DNA from: an uncultured Actinomycetes bacterium
Lineage (GTDB): Bacteria; Actinomycetota; Acidimicrobiia; Acidimicrobiales; RAAP-2
Direction: 5' to 3'
Assembly (NCBI GenBank): GCA_903900235.1
Contig: CAIUMH010000047.1
Coordinates: 1 to 33,586, forward strand
DNA length: 33,586 nucleotides
The notes beneath the pieces are model-generated. The model was not told the origin of the DNA. It searched no databases and worked only from the letters and a program-made list of their open reading frames with translations. A program made the position numbers and the translations under genes. Positions 26,212-33,586 of this stretch are shown piece after piece. Position 1 is the stretch's first letter. Each line of letters opens with the position of its first letter.

Positions 26212-26227
26212 CCTTGACCGGTCAAGG
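26212..26227. promoter_or_regulatory. 16-bp perfect palindrome, candidate operator
   Basis: CCTTGACCGGTCAAGG is its own reverse complement. It lies in the gap between the divergent binding-protein and dioxygenase genes, 15-30 bp upstream of the plus-strand TAGGAT box, so it covers the -35 region of that promoter. Symmetry and position fit a dimeric repressor such as a GntR, TetR or MarR member. No regulator gene is adjacent. Confidence 0.65.
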
Positions 26228-26241
26228 TGGTCTGGCGACCA

Positions 26242-26247
26242 TAGGAT
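26242..26247 (+). promoter_or_regulatory. -10 box TAGGAT of the dioxygenase gene
   Basis: TAGGAT lies 49 nt before ATG 26297. The predicted leader of about 43 nt holds a GAGGGAGA ribosome-binding site. The same -10 sequence and leader length are seen for korA. Confidence 0.4.
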
Positions 26248-26296
26248 CATCCCAAGCCGCAGTTCGATGGGTTCACTGATCGAGGGAGATGTCACC

Positions 26297-27175
26297 ATGT
26301 CGGAGATGCCGGTGCGCAGCGAACTCAGGACCCGGGCACTCTCGTATTCGATCGGGACGATCGTCGATGGGGTGGACCTTCGTGAGCTCTCGCCGATCGA
26401 GATAGATGCCATTCGGCAACTCTGGCTCGAGCGAAAGGTGCTCTTCTTCCCCGGCCAGCACCTTGATGCCGACAGTCACCTCGCCTTCGCTGCTCACTTC
26501 GGTGAGATTTCGGAGGGTCACCCCGTCATCCCGGGCATCCCGGGGAACCCCCGGATCTTTCAGATCGACTACTCCGACGATCGGGAGGTCTATGCAAGTT
26601 ATGGCGATACGGCCCGAACGGCCGGTCTTGACTGGCACACCGATGTGACCTTCGTGGAGCGGCCACCGATGGGCTCGATCCTGAGCGCGGTGGCCATTCC
26701 GCCCTCGGGTGGCGACACGATGTTCTCAGATCAAGGGGCCGCATTCGCTGCACTCAGCCCGAGGATGCAGGACTTCCTTGAGGGGCTCACCGCCGTCCAC
26801 GATGGCCAGCAGGCCTTCCAGTACGCCCTCGATTTCATCGGGGCAGGGACCTGGGAGGGCCAAGAGGTGACGTCACTCAAGCAGGTCATCCATCCGGTGG
26901 TTCGGACCCACCCTGAAACCGGACAGCGGAGCTTGTTCGTCAACCCAGGCTTCACTAAGCGCATCGTTGAGCTTGATCCGAGCGAGAGCGAGATGCTGCT
27001 GGGCTTCCTCTATCGCCATGCGGTGCGTCCAGAGTTCACGGTGCGATACCACTGGACCCAGGGTGACGTGGGGTTCTGGGACAACCGAGCGACCCAGCAC
27101 GCGGTTGTGGGCGACTACGGCGATCAGGCAAGGATCATCCAGCGGGTGACGCTCCGCGGTGACGAGCCCCGCTGA
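26297..27175 (+). CDS. TauD/TfdA-family 2-oxoglutarate-dependent dioxygenase
   Basis: 292-aa Fe(II)/2-oxoglutarate oxygenase; relatives hydroxylate taurine, alkyl sulfates or phenoxyacids. The iron triad is visible: His114 and Asp116 in DWHTDVTF and His268 in TQHAVVGDYG, with the oxoglutarate-binding Arg in ARIIQRVTLRGDE near the end. The N-terminal block ERKVLFFPGQHLDADSHLAFAAHFGE is typical. ATG 26297 has GAGGGA 9 nt upstream; an in-frame ATG at 26267 is unlikely. It shares a palindromic intergenic region with a solute-binding protein, suggesting uptake and oxidation of one compound. Whether the substrate is a sulfonate or sulfate ester is open, though a sulfatase gene lies 2.6 kb away. Confidence 0.92.
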   Translation: MSEMPVRSELRTRALSYSIGTIVDGVDLRELSPIEIDAIRQLWLERKVLFFPGQHLDADSHLAFAAHFGEISEGHPVIPGIPGNPRIFQIDYSDDREVYASYGDTARTAGLDWHTDVTFVERPPMGSILSAVAIPPSGGDTMFSDQGAAFAALSPRMQDFLEGLTAVHDGQQAFQYALDFIGAGTWEGQEVTSLKQVIHPVVRTHPETGQRSLFVNPGFTKRIVELDPSESEMLLGFLYRHAVRPEFTVRYHWTQGDVGFWDNRATQHAVVGDYGDQARIIQRVTLRGDEPR

Positions 27176-27189
27176 GGGTCATGGACCGG

Positions 27190-28053
27190 TCAGTGATGAT
27201 CGATTGATAGGTGAGCATCGATAGCGGCCACAGCGGCGCGCATGAGGACATCAGAGGCGTCATCGACGGCCTCTGAGATTCCACGGAGCGCCGTGAGTGA
27301 CGCAAAGCCTGCATTGACGATGGCCCCATCGTCGTCGGCGTCTTCGTCGCTGGTGTCGCCGAGCTGCGGCACGGCGGCTCCGAGGCTGAGCGAGATCTGG
27401 CTGGACTCTCCGACGGCGAGGGCGCTCGGAGCATGAGACGCCGCGGCACTCGAGCTCTTGATAATCCCAGCATTCGAAATCCGGCCGCGCTTGACCCCCT
27501 TGATTTCCCCCAGAGTGAGGGCGGGGATGTTCAGGTTCAGGAGCGTCCGCGGGGGGGCTCCGACGAGCTCGTCGAGGACCGAGATCGCCACCGAGGCTCC
27601 GTCATCGAGTGGGACACCCTTGATGGCCTGCATGGACACTGCAAGTCCCGACAGCCCGAGCTGGCCGCCGGTCAGGACGGCACCGACGGTGCCCGAGTGG
27701 AGGACCGATCGGCCGACGTTGACGCCGAGGTTGATTCCCGAGAGCACCAGATCGGGCGCCGCCCCAAAGGCGCCACGGCAGGCCACGATCGTGCACAGGG
27801 CCGGTGCAGCCTCGATGCCGTAGGCCTCGATGTGCTCGGCACCTGGAATGGCGGCGCGGGTGTAGGAGATGGCATCGCGAGAGAACACGTCGCCCACGGC
27901 CGAGGAGGCTCCGGATTGATTGTCATGTGGTGCGACCACAACGATCTCAGGGGAGAGGTCTCGACGGCGCTCCGCCCAGAGTGAGAGGGCTCGCACGAGG
28001 GCGTGGAGGCCTGGTCCGTTGATGCCATCGTCATTGGTCACGAGGATACGCAC
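27190..28053 (-). CDS. surE: 5'/3'-nucleotidase SurE
   Basis: 287-aa metal-dependent phosphatase that removes phosphate from nucleoside monophosphates, linked to stationary-phase survival. The N-terminal MRILVTNDDGINGPGLHALVRAL has the metal-binding Asp8-Asp9; VVAPHDNQSGASSAV (about residues 39-53) carries the conserved Ser/Asn, and DLVLSGINLGVNVGRSVLHSGTVGA (about 100-124) the GxNxG block. The C-terminal part (from about residue 180) is acidic, rich in Asp/Ala, and diverges from standard SurE. GTG 28053 is set by the TAGGGT box 6 nt upstream. Ends 14 bp from the convergent dioxygenase gene. Confidence 0.95.
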   Translation of the reverse strand: MRILVTNDDGINGPGLHALVRALSLWAERRRDLSPEIVVVAPHDNQSGASSAVGDVFSRDAISYTRAAIPGAEHIEAYGIEAAPALCTIVACRGAFGAAPDLVLSGINLGVNVGRSVLHSGTVGAVLTGGQLGLSGLAVSMQAIKGVPLDDGASVAISVLDELVGAPPRTLLNLNIPALTLGEIKGVKRGRISNAGIIKSSSAAASHAPSALAVGESSQISLSLGAAVPQLGDTSDEDADDDGAIVNAGFASLTALRGISEAVDDASDVLMRAAVAAIDAHLSIDHH

Positions 28054-28058
28054 CTGCG

Positions 28059-28065
28059 TACCCTA
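28059..28065. promoter_or_regulatory. Symmetrical -10 (TACCCTA) serving both strands
   Basis: Read minus, TAGGGT (28065-28060) lies 6 nt before the surE GTG, a leaderless arrangement. Read plus, TACCCT (28059-28064) lies 41 nt before the SDR ATG and would give a leader of about 35 nt holding GAGGAG. Both are TANNNT hexamers sharing five base pairs. The plus-strand use is less certain. Confidence 0.5.
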
Positions 28066-28105
28066 GAACAGCGCCGGACGGCGCCGGTGAACCGAGGAGC
28101 GAGTG

Positions 28106-28846
28106 ATGGGAACCAGGGATCTGAACGGCAGCGTCGTGTTGGTGACGGGATCGTCGAGCGGCATCGGAGAGGCGACCGCTCGACAGTTCGATGCGATGGG
28201 GGCCTCGGTGGTCATCAACTCGTCAAGCACAGTGGATGCCGGCGAGGCGATCGCAGCCTCGTTGCGCGATGGCTCCTATGTCCAGTCGGCGGTGGGCTCC
28301 GAGGAGTCTGCGGCGGCGCTCATCTCCGCAGTGCTCGATCGCCATGGCCGCCTCGATGTCCTTGTGAACAATGCCGGGACGACGGCGGTGATCCCTCATG
28401 CCGACATCGAGGCGGCAGATCTCGAAGTCTGGCGCCGGATCTTTGAGGTGAACGTGTTCGGGACGTGGGCGGTCACCGCCGCTGCGCTCCCGGCACTGCG
28501 ATCAACCGAGGGTTCGATTGTGAACGTCTCTTCGATCGCTGGCCTCCGACCGACGGGGAGCTCGATTCCCTATGCCGCCTCGAAGGCGGCACTGAATCAC
28601 ATGACGACACTGCTCGCCAAGGTTGTCGGACCGCAGGTCCGAGTCAACGCAGTAGCCCCAGGCCTGGTCGACACTCCATGGACGAAGGACTGGGAGGTGA
28701 TCCGTGAATTCGTTACTGCGGTGGCACCACTTCGACGCTCGGCGACCCCCGAGGACGTCGCCGAGGTGATCGTGGACCTTGCAGTGGCGAGCTTCGTGAC
28801 CGGCCAAGTGGTCACGGTCGACGGGGGGCTCACCCTGGCCACCTGA
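28106..28846 (+). CDS. Short-chain dehydrogenase/reductase
   Basis: 246-aa Rossmann oxidoreductase of the classical SDR type. The cofactor motif TGSSSGIGEA is at about residues 14-23, LVNNAGTT at about 90-97, catalytic Ser in NVSSIAGL (about 138) and YAASK (Tyr151, Lys155 approximately), followed by RVNAVAPGLVDTPWT; the C-terminus FVTGQVVTVDGGLTL is typical of FabG-like enzymes. Substrate is not predictable. ATG 28106 has GAGGAG 7 nt upstream; GTG 28103 is an alternative. Diverges from surE with a shared -10 and ends 8 bp from the convergent MpaB-type gene. Confidence 0.93.
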   Translation: MGTRDLNGSVVLVTGSSSGIGEATARQFDAMGASVVINSSSTVDAGEAIAASLRDGSYVQSAVGSEESAAALISAVLDRHGRLDVLVNNAGTTAVIPHADIEAADLEVWRRIFEVNVFGTWAVTAAALPALRSTEGSIVNVSSIAGLRPTGSSIPYAASKAALNHMTTLLAKVVGPQVRVNAVAPGLVDTPWTKDWEVIREFVTAVAPLRRSATPEDVAEVIVDLAVASFVTGQVVTVDGGLTLAT

Positions 28847-28854
28847 TGCTGGCG

Positions 28855-29754
28855 TCAGCTGAGCGGTGGCATCACCCATCGGATCCCGGTAGCCACCAGG
28901 CGGGCGGCTGGCTGAACACTCAGCCGATCAGCCAGCGGGAGGAGAGGGAGGTGCAGCTGGCGACGCGCCCAGGGAGGCAGGACACCTTGTGCCGCCGCAC
29001 TGAGCACTGAGTAGGTCGCCATCTCGTGTGGGGCTCGACGAACGCCCTTGAGGACGAAGTTGCGAGCCTCTCGAGCGGGGGCACTCAGCGACAGCTCCGG
29101 TCGAAACGCATCGAGGTGAGCATCGAGCTCTGCGACGGATTGCGGAACAAGGGTCGCACCGAGGTCGAGCGCTACCTGTGCCATGTCGGCGACGTAGCAG
29201 TCAGCCTCATCGTCGGTCAGGGTGCGGGCCCCATAACGCTGATAGGCAGAGAGGAACGAGCGGACCTCGGCGATGTGAACCCACGCCACGAGGTGGGGAT
29301 CGGTGGCGTCGTAGGTCGCTCCTTCTGCGGTGGTTCCCGACACTGTGCTGTGAATCTTGCGCACTCGGCGGATGGCGTCGGCAGCCTCATCGCGGGTGCG
29401 GAAGGTGGTCGTCCCGACGAACATGGCCGTGCGCTCAAGGCGGCCCAATGGATCCTCACGGTATCGAGAGTGATCGGACACCCCCGCCATGGCCAACGGG
29501 TGGAGGCTCTGGAGGAGAAGTGACGCCATGCCTCCAATGAGCATGGAGGCGAAGTCGCTGTGAATCACCCGCACAATGGAGGCAGGGTCGACATATGCCA
29601 GCGCAGGGTCATCGCATGGAGGTGGGGGGTTGTCGGTGATCCCGATCCGTCGGCGGAGCGAGGCCTGCAACGACACCCGGAGCCGCTGCTCAGCCGAGGA
29701 GGTGACGAGGGCTCCTGTGGTCCTGGCCTCGCCGATGTGTTCGAGTAGCCCCAT
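28855..29754 (-). CDS. Oxygenase MpaB-family protein (DUF2236)
   Basis: 299-aa protein related to the MpaB/latex-clearing (Lcp) haem-oxygenase superfamily. Characteristic features: an early GGMASLLLQSLHPLAMAGVSDHSRYREDPLGRLERTA split at about residues 73-110 with the conserved His in LHP, the HSTVSG block near residue 135, and DPHLVAWVHIAEVRSFLSAYQRYG (about 150-175), where the WVH histidine may be a haem ligand. The C-terminus has no catalytic motif I can name. ATG 29754 is set by TAGGTT 6 nt upstream. It is separated by 20 bp from the sulfatase gene on the same strand but has its own promoter. Substrate unknown. Confidence 0.87.
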   Translation of the reverse strand: MGLLEHIGEARTTGALVTSSAEQRLRVSLQASLRRRIGITDNPPPPCDDPALAYVDPASIVRVIHSDFASMLIGGMASLLLQSLHPLAMAGVSDHSRYREDPLGRLERTAMFVGTTTFRTRDEAADAIRRVRKIHSTVSGTTAEGATYDATDPHLVAWVHIAEVRSFLSAYQRYGARTLTDDEADCYVADMAQVALDLGATLVPQSVAELDAHLDAFRPELSLSAPAREARNFVLKGVRRAPHEMATYSVLSAAAQGVLPPWARRQLHLPLLPLADRLSVQPAARLVATGIRWVMPPLS

Positions 29755-29760
29755 GCCTCG

Positions 29761-29766
29761 AACCTA
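29761..29766 (-). promoter_or_regulatory. -10 box TAGGTT, leaderless promoter of the MpaB-type gene
   Basis: Minus-strand TAGGTT followed by 6 nt (CGAGGC) and ATG 29754, in the 20-bp gap after the sulfatase stop. Confidence 0.6.
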
Positions 29767-29774
29767 TCGATCGT

Positions 29775-32042
29775 TCAGTCGGCGTGGAGCGCGGCAGCCA
29801 CCAGCATGGCCAGTGGAGCCACGGTGTCGGCGGAGGCGTCGATGCTGAGCCGATCGACGGATCCATCGAGAATGGCCGGGACCTTGTAGCGCTTGGAGAC
29901 CGGGAACCCGGTGTCGCGGCCGAGCCGAACTTGCGCTCCACCATGTTGGAAAGCCACCGGGACGTCGCCTCCGAATGGAATCGTCGCCACGACCTCGGTA
30001 TCGATGAGAAGACCGAGGAACCCACCCTCGGCAGGTGTGTAAGCCACGCCGAGAGAGCCGGTCTGTGCGGAGATCGGCCTTGGTGAGACGAGTTCAAAGG
30101 TCGTGTCTGGGGTCACAAGGGTGAAGACGAGATGTCCATCGTCGAGAAACAGCGCCATGCCGCCGAAGCAATCACCGACGGCCATGAGCACGCCGCTGCT
30201 CGGCTGGCCCGAGACCTCGGCGGTCATCGTGAAGCCTCCGAAGAGCAAGGGGATCACCTCGTCGCTGAGGGGTCCGGCCGGAGGAGTGATCTCGAGGGAT
30301 TGCCCTGTCGGCCAGCGTGGACCGAGCATTGCTCCGAAGCGAGATGAGAGGGTGTCGAAGAGCGGCAGCACATGGTTGCGCTCGGCTTCAGATCGCCAGA
30401 CATCTTCGAGCTCGGCGACCACCTCAGGGTGTGCTCCTGCAAGATCGACCACCTCGGCCACATCATCGCTCATGCGGTAAAGGTGCCAGACGTCCTGGGC
30501 GAAGTCACGCGAACCCTCGAGCAGCTCCTCCTCGTCGAGCAGGCCTTCGGGCACGTGATTGGTGGTCGCTTTCCACCCATCGTGGATGATGGACCGTGAG
30601 CCAAGGAGCTCAAAGTACTGGGTCTGGCGTGGGCTCGGGGCATCGGCGCTGTTGAGTGTTCCGACGATCGAGACGCCGTCGAAGGACATCTGGACAATGC
30701 CGTCGACCTCGTCGGGGGCCTCAACGCCGGCCAAGTCGAGCAGCGTCGGTGCGAGATCACTCACGTGGATCACCTGATCGCGGATCGCTCCGGGGTCGGG
30801 GATGGACGCAGGATGGCGAATGATCAGTGGAGTCCTGGTCCCTCCGAGCCACGTGAAGCGCTTCCAAAGTTTAAAGGGGGCATTGCCGGCCCAAGCCCAA
30901 GCCCACGAATAGTGGTTGTAGGTCTTGGGGCCGCCCCAGTCGTCGAGTGCTGCGAGGTTGTCGGCTCGACTCTCGCGCACCTTGGCAGTGAAGCGATGCT
31001 CGTTGACGCTTCCCTCGGCACCACCCTCGGCGCTGGCACCATTGTCGGAGAACAGCATCACAACGGTGTCATCGAGCAGGCCACACGCCTCGAGACCGTC
31101 GAGCAGGCGACCGATCTGGTGGTCGGTGTGCGAGAGGAAACCGGCGAACACCTCCTGCTGGCGAGCATGCATGCGCCGCTCGTCCTCGCCGAGGTCGGTC
31201 CAAGCGGTGACCCAAGGGGGACGCTCGGAGGCAGGGTGATCCTCGGGGATCAGGCCCATGGCGCGTTGGTTGGCGATCACCTCGTCTCGCCAGGCATCCC
31301 AACCGTGATCGAAGGCGCCGGCGTAGCGATCCGACCATTCGGCGGGAACCTGGTGGGGGGCGTGCATGGCCCCGAAGGCGAGATAGGTATAGGTGGGCTT
31401 GCCGGGAGCTGACTGTGCGACAGTGGCAATGTCGCGAAGGGCTCGGTCGACCAGATCCTCGGACAGGTGGTAGCCATCAGGCTTGGCTGGATCGAGCTCA
31501 AGGTAATGGTTGTCCTCGACGAGGTTCGGCTGGAACTGGTTGGTATCACCCTGGAGGAACCCGTAATAGCGCTCGAAGCCGAGGCCGAGAGGCCAGCTCG
31601 AGAAGGGTCCGGCATCCGATCGCTCATAGCGCGGGACCAGATGCCACTTTCCAATGGCGCGCGTGGCCCAACCGGCATCGCGCAGGATCCGAGCCGTGGT
31701 GGCCGCGCTGGGATGGATGCGGCCGGTGTAGCCGGGGTGGTCGAGGGGGATGTCGGCCACGAAGCCCATGCCCACGCGATGAGCATTGCGGCCGGTGAAG
31801 AACGACGCCCGGGTGGGCGAACACATGGCGGTGACGTGGAACCGCGAGTACCGGAGGCCCTCGGCGGCGAGTCGATCGATGTTGGGTGTCGAGATGGTCG
31901 AACCGAAACAGCCGAGATGCCCGAACCCGGTGTCGTCGAGGACGATCGCTAGGACATGAGGCCGCCCCTTGGGCTTAGGCCGGACGAGATCGGAGCGAGC
32001 GCCCTCGCGGAGCCAGTGTGTGTCGCGTGTTGGATCGACCAT
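29775..32042 (-). CDS. Type I (formylglycine) sulfatase, arylsulfatase-like
   Basis: 755-aa hydrolase that splits sulfate esters. The signature CSPTRASFFTGR starts at Cys74, the residue converted to formylglycine. The metal-site motif VLDDTGFGHLGCFGS (Asp36, Asp37) precedes it, and LFSDNGASAEGG later supplies the Asp-Asn metal ligands. GKWHLVPRYE carries the conserved Lys-His. The 180 C-terminal residues (from about 570) look beta-rich and non-catalytic, as in large PF00884 sulfatases. No signal peptide is evident, so it may act in the cytosol. ATG 32042 lies 9 nt after the amidase stop, suggesting cotranscription; TAGGCC sits 6 nt upstream but ends in C instead of T. No formylglycine-generating enzyme is in the window. 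Confidence 0.94.
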   Translation of the reverse strand: MVDPTRDTHWLREGARSDLVRPKPKGRPHVLAIVLDDTGFGHLGCFGSTISTPNIDRLAAEGLRYSRFHVTAMCSPTRASFFTGRNAHRVGMGFVADIPLDHPGYTGRIHPSAATTARILRDAGWATRAIGKWHLVPRYERSDAGPFSSWPLGLGFERYYGFLQGDTNQFQPNLVEDNHYLELDPAKPDGYHLSEDLVDRALRDIATVAQSAPGKPTYTYLAFGAMHAPHQVPAEWSDRYAGAFDHGWDAWRDEVIANQRAMGLIPEDHPASERPPWVTAWTDLGEDERRMHARQQEVFAGFLSHTDHQIGRLLDGLEACGLLDDTVVMLFSDNGASAEGGAEGSVNEHRFTAKVRESRADNLAALDDWGGPKTYNHYSWAWAWAGNAPFKLWKRFTWLGGTRTPLIIRHPASIPDPGAIRDQVIHVSDLAPTLLDLAGVEAPDEVDGIVQMSFDGVSIVGTLNSADAPSPRQTQYFELLGSRSIIHDGWKATTNHVPEGLLDEEELLEGSRDFAQDVWHLYRMSDDVAEVVDLAGAHPEVVAELEDVWRSEAERNHVLPLFDTLSSRFGAMLGPRWPTGQSLEITPPAGPLSDEVIPLLFGGFTMTAEVSGQPSSGVLMAVGDCFGGMALFLDDGHLVFTLVTPDTTFELVSPRPISAQTGSLGVAYTPAEGGFLGLLIDTEVVATIPFGGDVPVAFQHGGAQVRLGRDTGFPVSKRYKVPAILDGSVDRLSIDASADTVAPLAMLVAAALHAD

Positions 32043-32051
32043 GGAGTCGGC

Positions 32052-33449
32052 CTAGCGGGGGTCGATGGGGGTGAGGATGCCGAAGGCATCCTCGAGTAGG
32101 GCCCCAACGGCGAGGCAGTCATCCTCCCGGAAGCGTCGACCGGTGATCTGAACCCCGGTCGGAAGCCCATCGGCGATGCCGCTCGGAACGCACACGGCGG
32201 GGATGCCGAGGAGGTTCTGAGGCAGGACGAACCGCATCATCTCGAGCACCTCCATCGAAGTCTCCGGTGAGGTGATGTCGAAGCCGTGGGTGAAGGGTTG
32301 CTGGGTCCACGTGGGGCCGATAATGACTGGGTACTGCTCCATGAAGGTGGCCCACGCGACGGCGATCTCGAGCCGGAGTTGGTGAGTGGCGTGGATGGAC
32401 TCGGGAGTGGGGGTGGGTATCAACTCTCCGCCGGCGTCGAGGAACGAGAGCGACTCAGGCGTGAGTGCCAGTTCAAGTGCCGGGCGCATGTGCGCGAGGT
32501 CGCCGGTCATCAGCATCGTCCAGGCGAGGTAGGCCTCCTCGAGCCTGGGTGGCTGAATCTCATCGACCTGCCACCCGGCGGCCTCGAGGATCGAGCCTGC
32601 AGCCCGGACGGCGGCAGAGATTCTTGGGTCGGTCGAGCCGCCGTCGGGATCAGGGACGAGGGCAGCACGCCTTGGGGTAGTCGGCCCGTCGAACGGTGCA
32701 GCGATGCAGTAGGGGTCGCGAGGATCGGTTCCGGCCAGGATCTCGAAGCCCTGGCGGACGTCGGCCACGCGTCGAGCGAGCACCCCCTGGGCAAGCATGA
32801 GCTGCTCAGCCATGAGCGACGTTCCAGGCATGGTGGTGGTCGCGTGGGGGACGCGTTGGGTACTCGCCTTGATCGAGGCGATGCCGCAGGCATAGGCCGG
32901 GTTGCGAAGCGAGCCGCCGATGTCGTTGCCGAGACCCAGGGGGCTCATCCCGGCAGCAATGGCCGATGCCTCCCCGCCGCTCGATCCGGCCACCGTCACC
33001 TCGGAGTCCCAGGGGTTGAGGGTGAGCCCATAGGTCGCAGAATGGGTGTGGACTCGCAGTCCTAGCTCGGGCATGTTGGTGCGGACGAAGGGGATGGCGC
33101 CGGCTCCGCGCATGCGTGCGACGGCCGGAGCGTCGGCAGTGGCAGGGATCTCGGCGAGGAGCGGGATCCCCTGGGTCGAGACGTCACCGACGACGTCGAT
33201 GTTGTCCTTGACGCTGATCGGCACACCATGCAGTGGACCCAATGGCTCGCCGGCAGCGACGGCGCGGTCGGCCTCTGCGGCGCCGGTTCGAGCCTCGGCC
33301 TCAAGGATCCGCACCACAGCGTTGAGGGCGCCGTTGACCTCGGCGACCCGATCGAGGTGCGCCTCGAGCACCTCGGTGGCGGTGACCTCTCGGCTGGCGA
33401 TCAATCCAGCGAGCTCTCTCGCCGAACGTGTCCAGAGCTTCTCGGTCAT
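32052..33449 (-). CDS. Amidase signature-family hydrolase
   Basis: 465-aa cytosolic hydrolase of amide (or ester) bonds. The Ser-cisSer-Lys triad is visible: Lys81 in PISVKDNIDV, Ser156/157 in AGSSGGEASAIAAG, and the nucleophile Ser180 in GNDIGGSLRNPA. The C-terminal ALEL to LLGIPAVCVPSGIADGLPTGVQITG matches the family end. It is not recognisable as GatA, since no gatB or gatC is adjacent, so a small-molecule amidase is more likely. ATG 33449 is preferred because GAGGGG lies about 5 nt upstream; the open frame reaches 33491, inside the tRNA terminator. First of the minus-strand set amidase-sulfatase. Confidence 0.93.
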   Translation of the reverse strand: MTEKLWTRSARELAGLIASREVTATEVLEAHLDRVAEVNGALNAVVRILEAEARTGAAEADRAVAAGEPLGPLHGVPISVKDNIDVVGDVSTQGIPLLAEIPATADAPAVARMRGAGAIPFVRTNMPELGLRVHTHSATYGLTLNPWDSEVTVAGSSGGEASAIAAGMSPLGLGNDIGGSLRNPAYACGIASIKASTQRVPHATTTMPGTSLMAEQLMLAQGVLARRVADVRQGFEILAGTDPRDPYCIAAPFDGPTTPRRAALVPDPDGGSTDPRISAAVRAAGSILEAAGWQVDEIQPPRLEEAYLAWTMLMTGDLAHMRPALELALTPESLSFLDAGGELIPTPTPESIHATHQLRLEIAVAWATFMEQYPVIIGPTWTQQPFTHGFDITSPETSMEVLEMMRFVLPQNLLGIPAVCVPSGIADGLPTGVQITGRRFREDDCLAVGALLEDAFGILTPIDPR

Positions 33450-33484
33450 CGTTGCCCCCTCTGTTGTTCCGGTTCCCCCATGAA

Positions 33485-33524
33485 ACACCAAGATCCGACG
33501 CCCGGGGACGTCGGATCTTGGTGT
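33485..33524 (-). terminator. Intrinsic terminator of the tRNA-Lys gene
   Basis: A perfect 16-bp stem (ACACCAAGATCCGACG and its complement) around an 8-nt GC loop, followed on the minus strand by TTTCAT. It begins 4 nt after the encoded CCA of the tRNA, and separates tRNA transcription from the amidase gene. Confidence 0.85.
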
Positions 33525-33527
33525 CTA

Positions 33528-33586
33528 TGGTGCGCCCCTCGGGATTCGAACCCGAAACCTGCGGATTAAGAGTCCGTTGCTCTGCC
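33528..33586 (-). tRNA. tRNA-Lys (anticodon CTT), 5' part cut by window end
   Basis: On the minus strand the 3' three quarters of a tRNA are present: D-arm remainder, anticodon loop CTCTTAA with anticodon CTT, T-arm with GGGTTCGAATCCC, acceptor strand GGGGCGC, discriminator A (33531) and an encoded CCA (33528-33530). The 5' acceptor strand and part of the D-arm are beyond the edge. Confidence 0.93.

Noticed and set aside
29775-33449. The amidase as GatA of the tRNA amidotransferase
   Set aside because: No gatB or gatC is adjacent and the neighbour is a sulfatase; the amidase signature alone does not identify GatA.

Overview
This 33.6 kb window is high-GC bacterial DNA with tightly packed genes. 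It looks like an actinobacterium, most likely of an Acidimicrobiia-like lineage. Three things point there: the block gcvH - garA-type FHA gene - ftsR-type merR - DUF151 nuclease gene - second merR is a conserved actinobacterial arrangement; the 2-oxoacid:ferredoxin oxidoreductase is the fused KorA/KorB type; and many genes have a TANNNT -10 box only 6-9 nt from the start codon, as in leaderless actinobacterial transcripts. Genus and species cannot be set from the sequence alone.

Layout. 1-410: end of an rRNA operon (5S rRNA and terminator). 411-3495: TPR protein, two-TM-type K+ channel, class I fructose-bisphosphate aldolase. 3548-5428 (-): large polytopic membrane protein. 5565-11387: korA-korB-pgsA-like, then gcvH, garA-like, ftsR-like and DUF151 nuclease. 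11391-18838: metabolic genes lying between two parts of the conserved block: AcuI-like reductase (-), S9 peptidase, GT87-like membrane protein, membrane-anchored unknown (-), divergent thiD/thiG, and a ZIP metal transporter behind a 30-bp perfect dyad. 18968-23844: second MerR regulator, a small PD-(D/E)XK-like protein, then gcvT-gcvPA-gcvPB. 23845-24465: no convincing gene. 24466-27175: orphan Tat-exported peptide/solute-binding protein (-) diverging from a TauD-type dioxygenase across a 16-bp palindrome. 27190-28846: surE (-) and an SDR (+) sharing a symmetrical -10. 28855-33449 (-): MpaB-type oxygenase, FGly sulfatase, amidase. 33485-33586 (-): terminator and 3' part of a tRNA-Lys(CTT).

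How the genes work together. The glycine cleavage system is complete for T, H and a split P protein (L protein not seen), but gcvH is about 10 kb from gcvT-PA-PB. gcvH sits beside a GarA homologue, which in mycobacteria controls 2-oxoglutarate flux, and here KorAB (a probable 2-oxoglutarate oxidoreductase) is directly upstream. The most informative non-coding signals are the repeated leaderless promoters, which also fix several start codons; a six-codon leaderless mini-ORF that overlaps the gcvT start; the metal-box-like operator in front of the ZIP gene; a 13-bp tandem repeat in front of the second merR gene; and the two-way -10 between surE and the SDR. I did not find a phage, transposon, CRISPR array or defence island.
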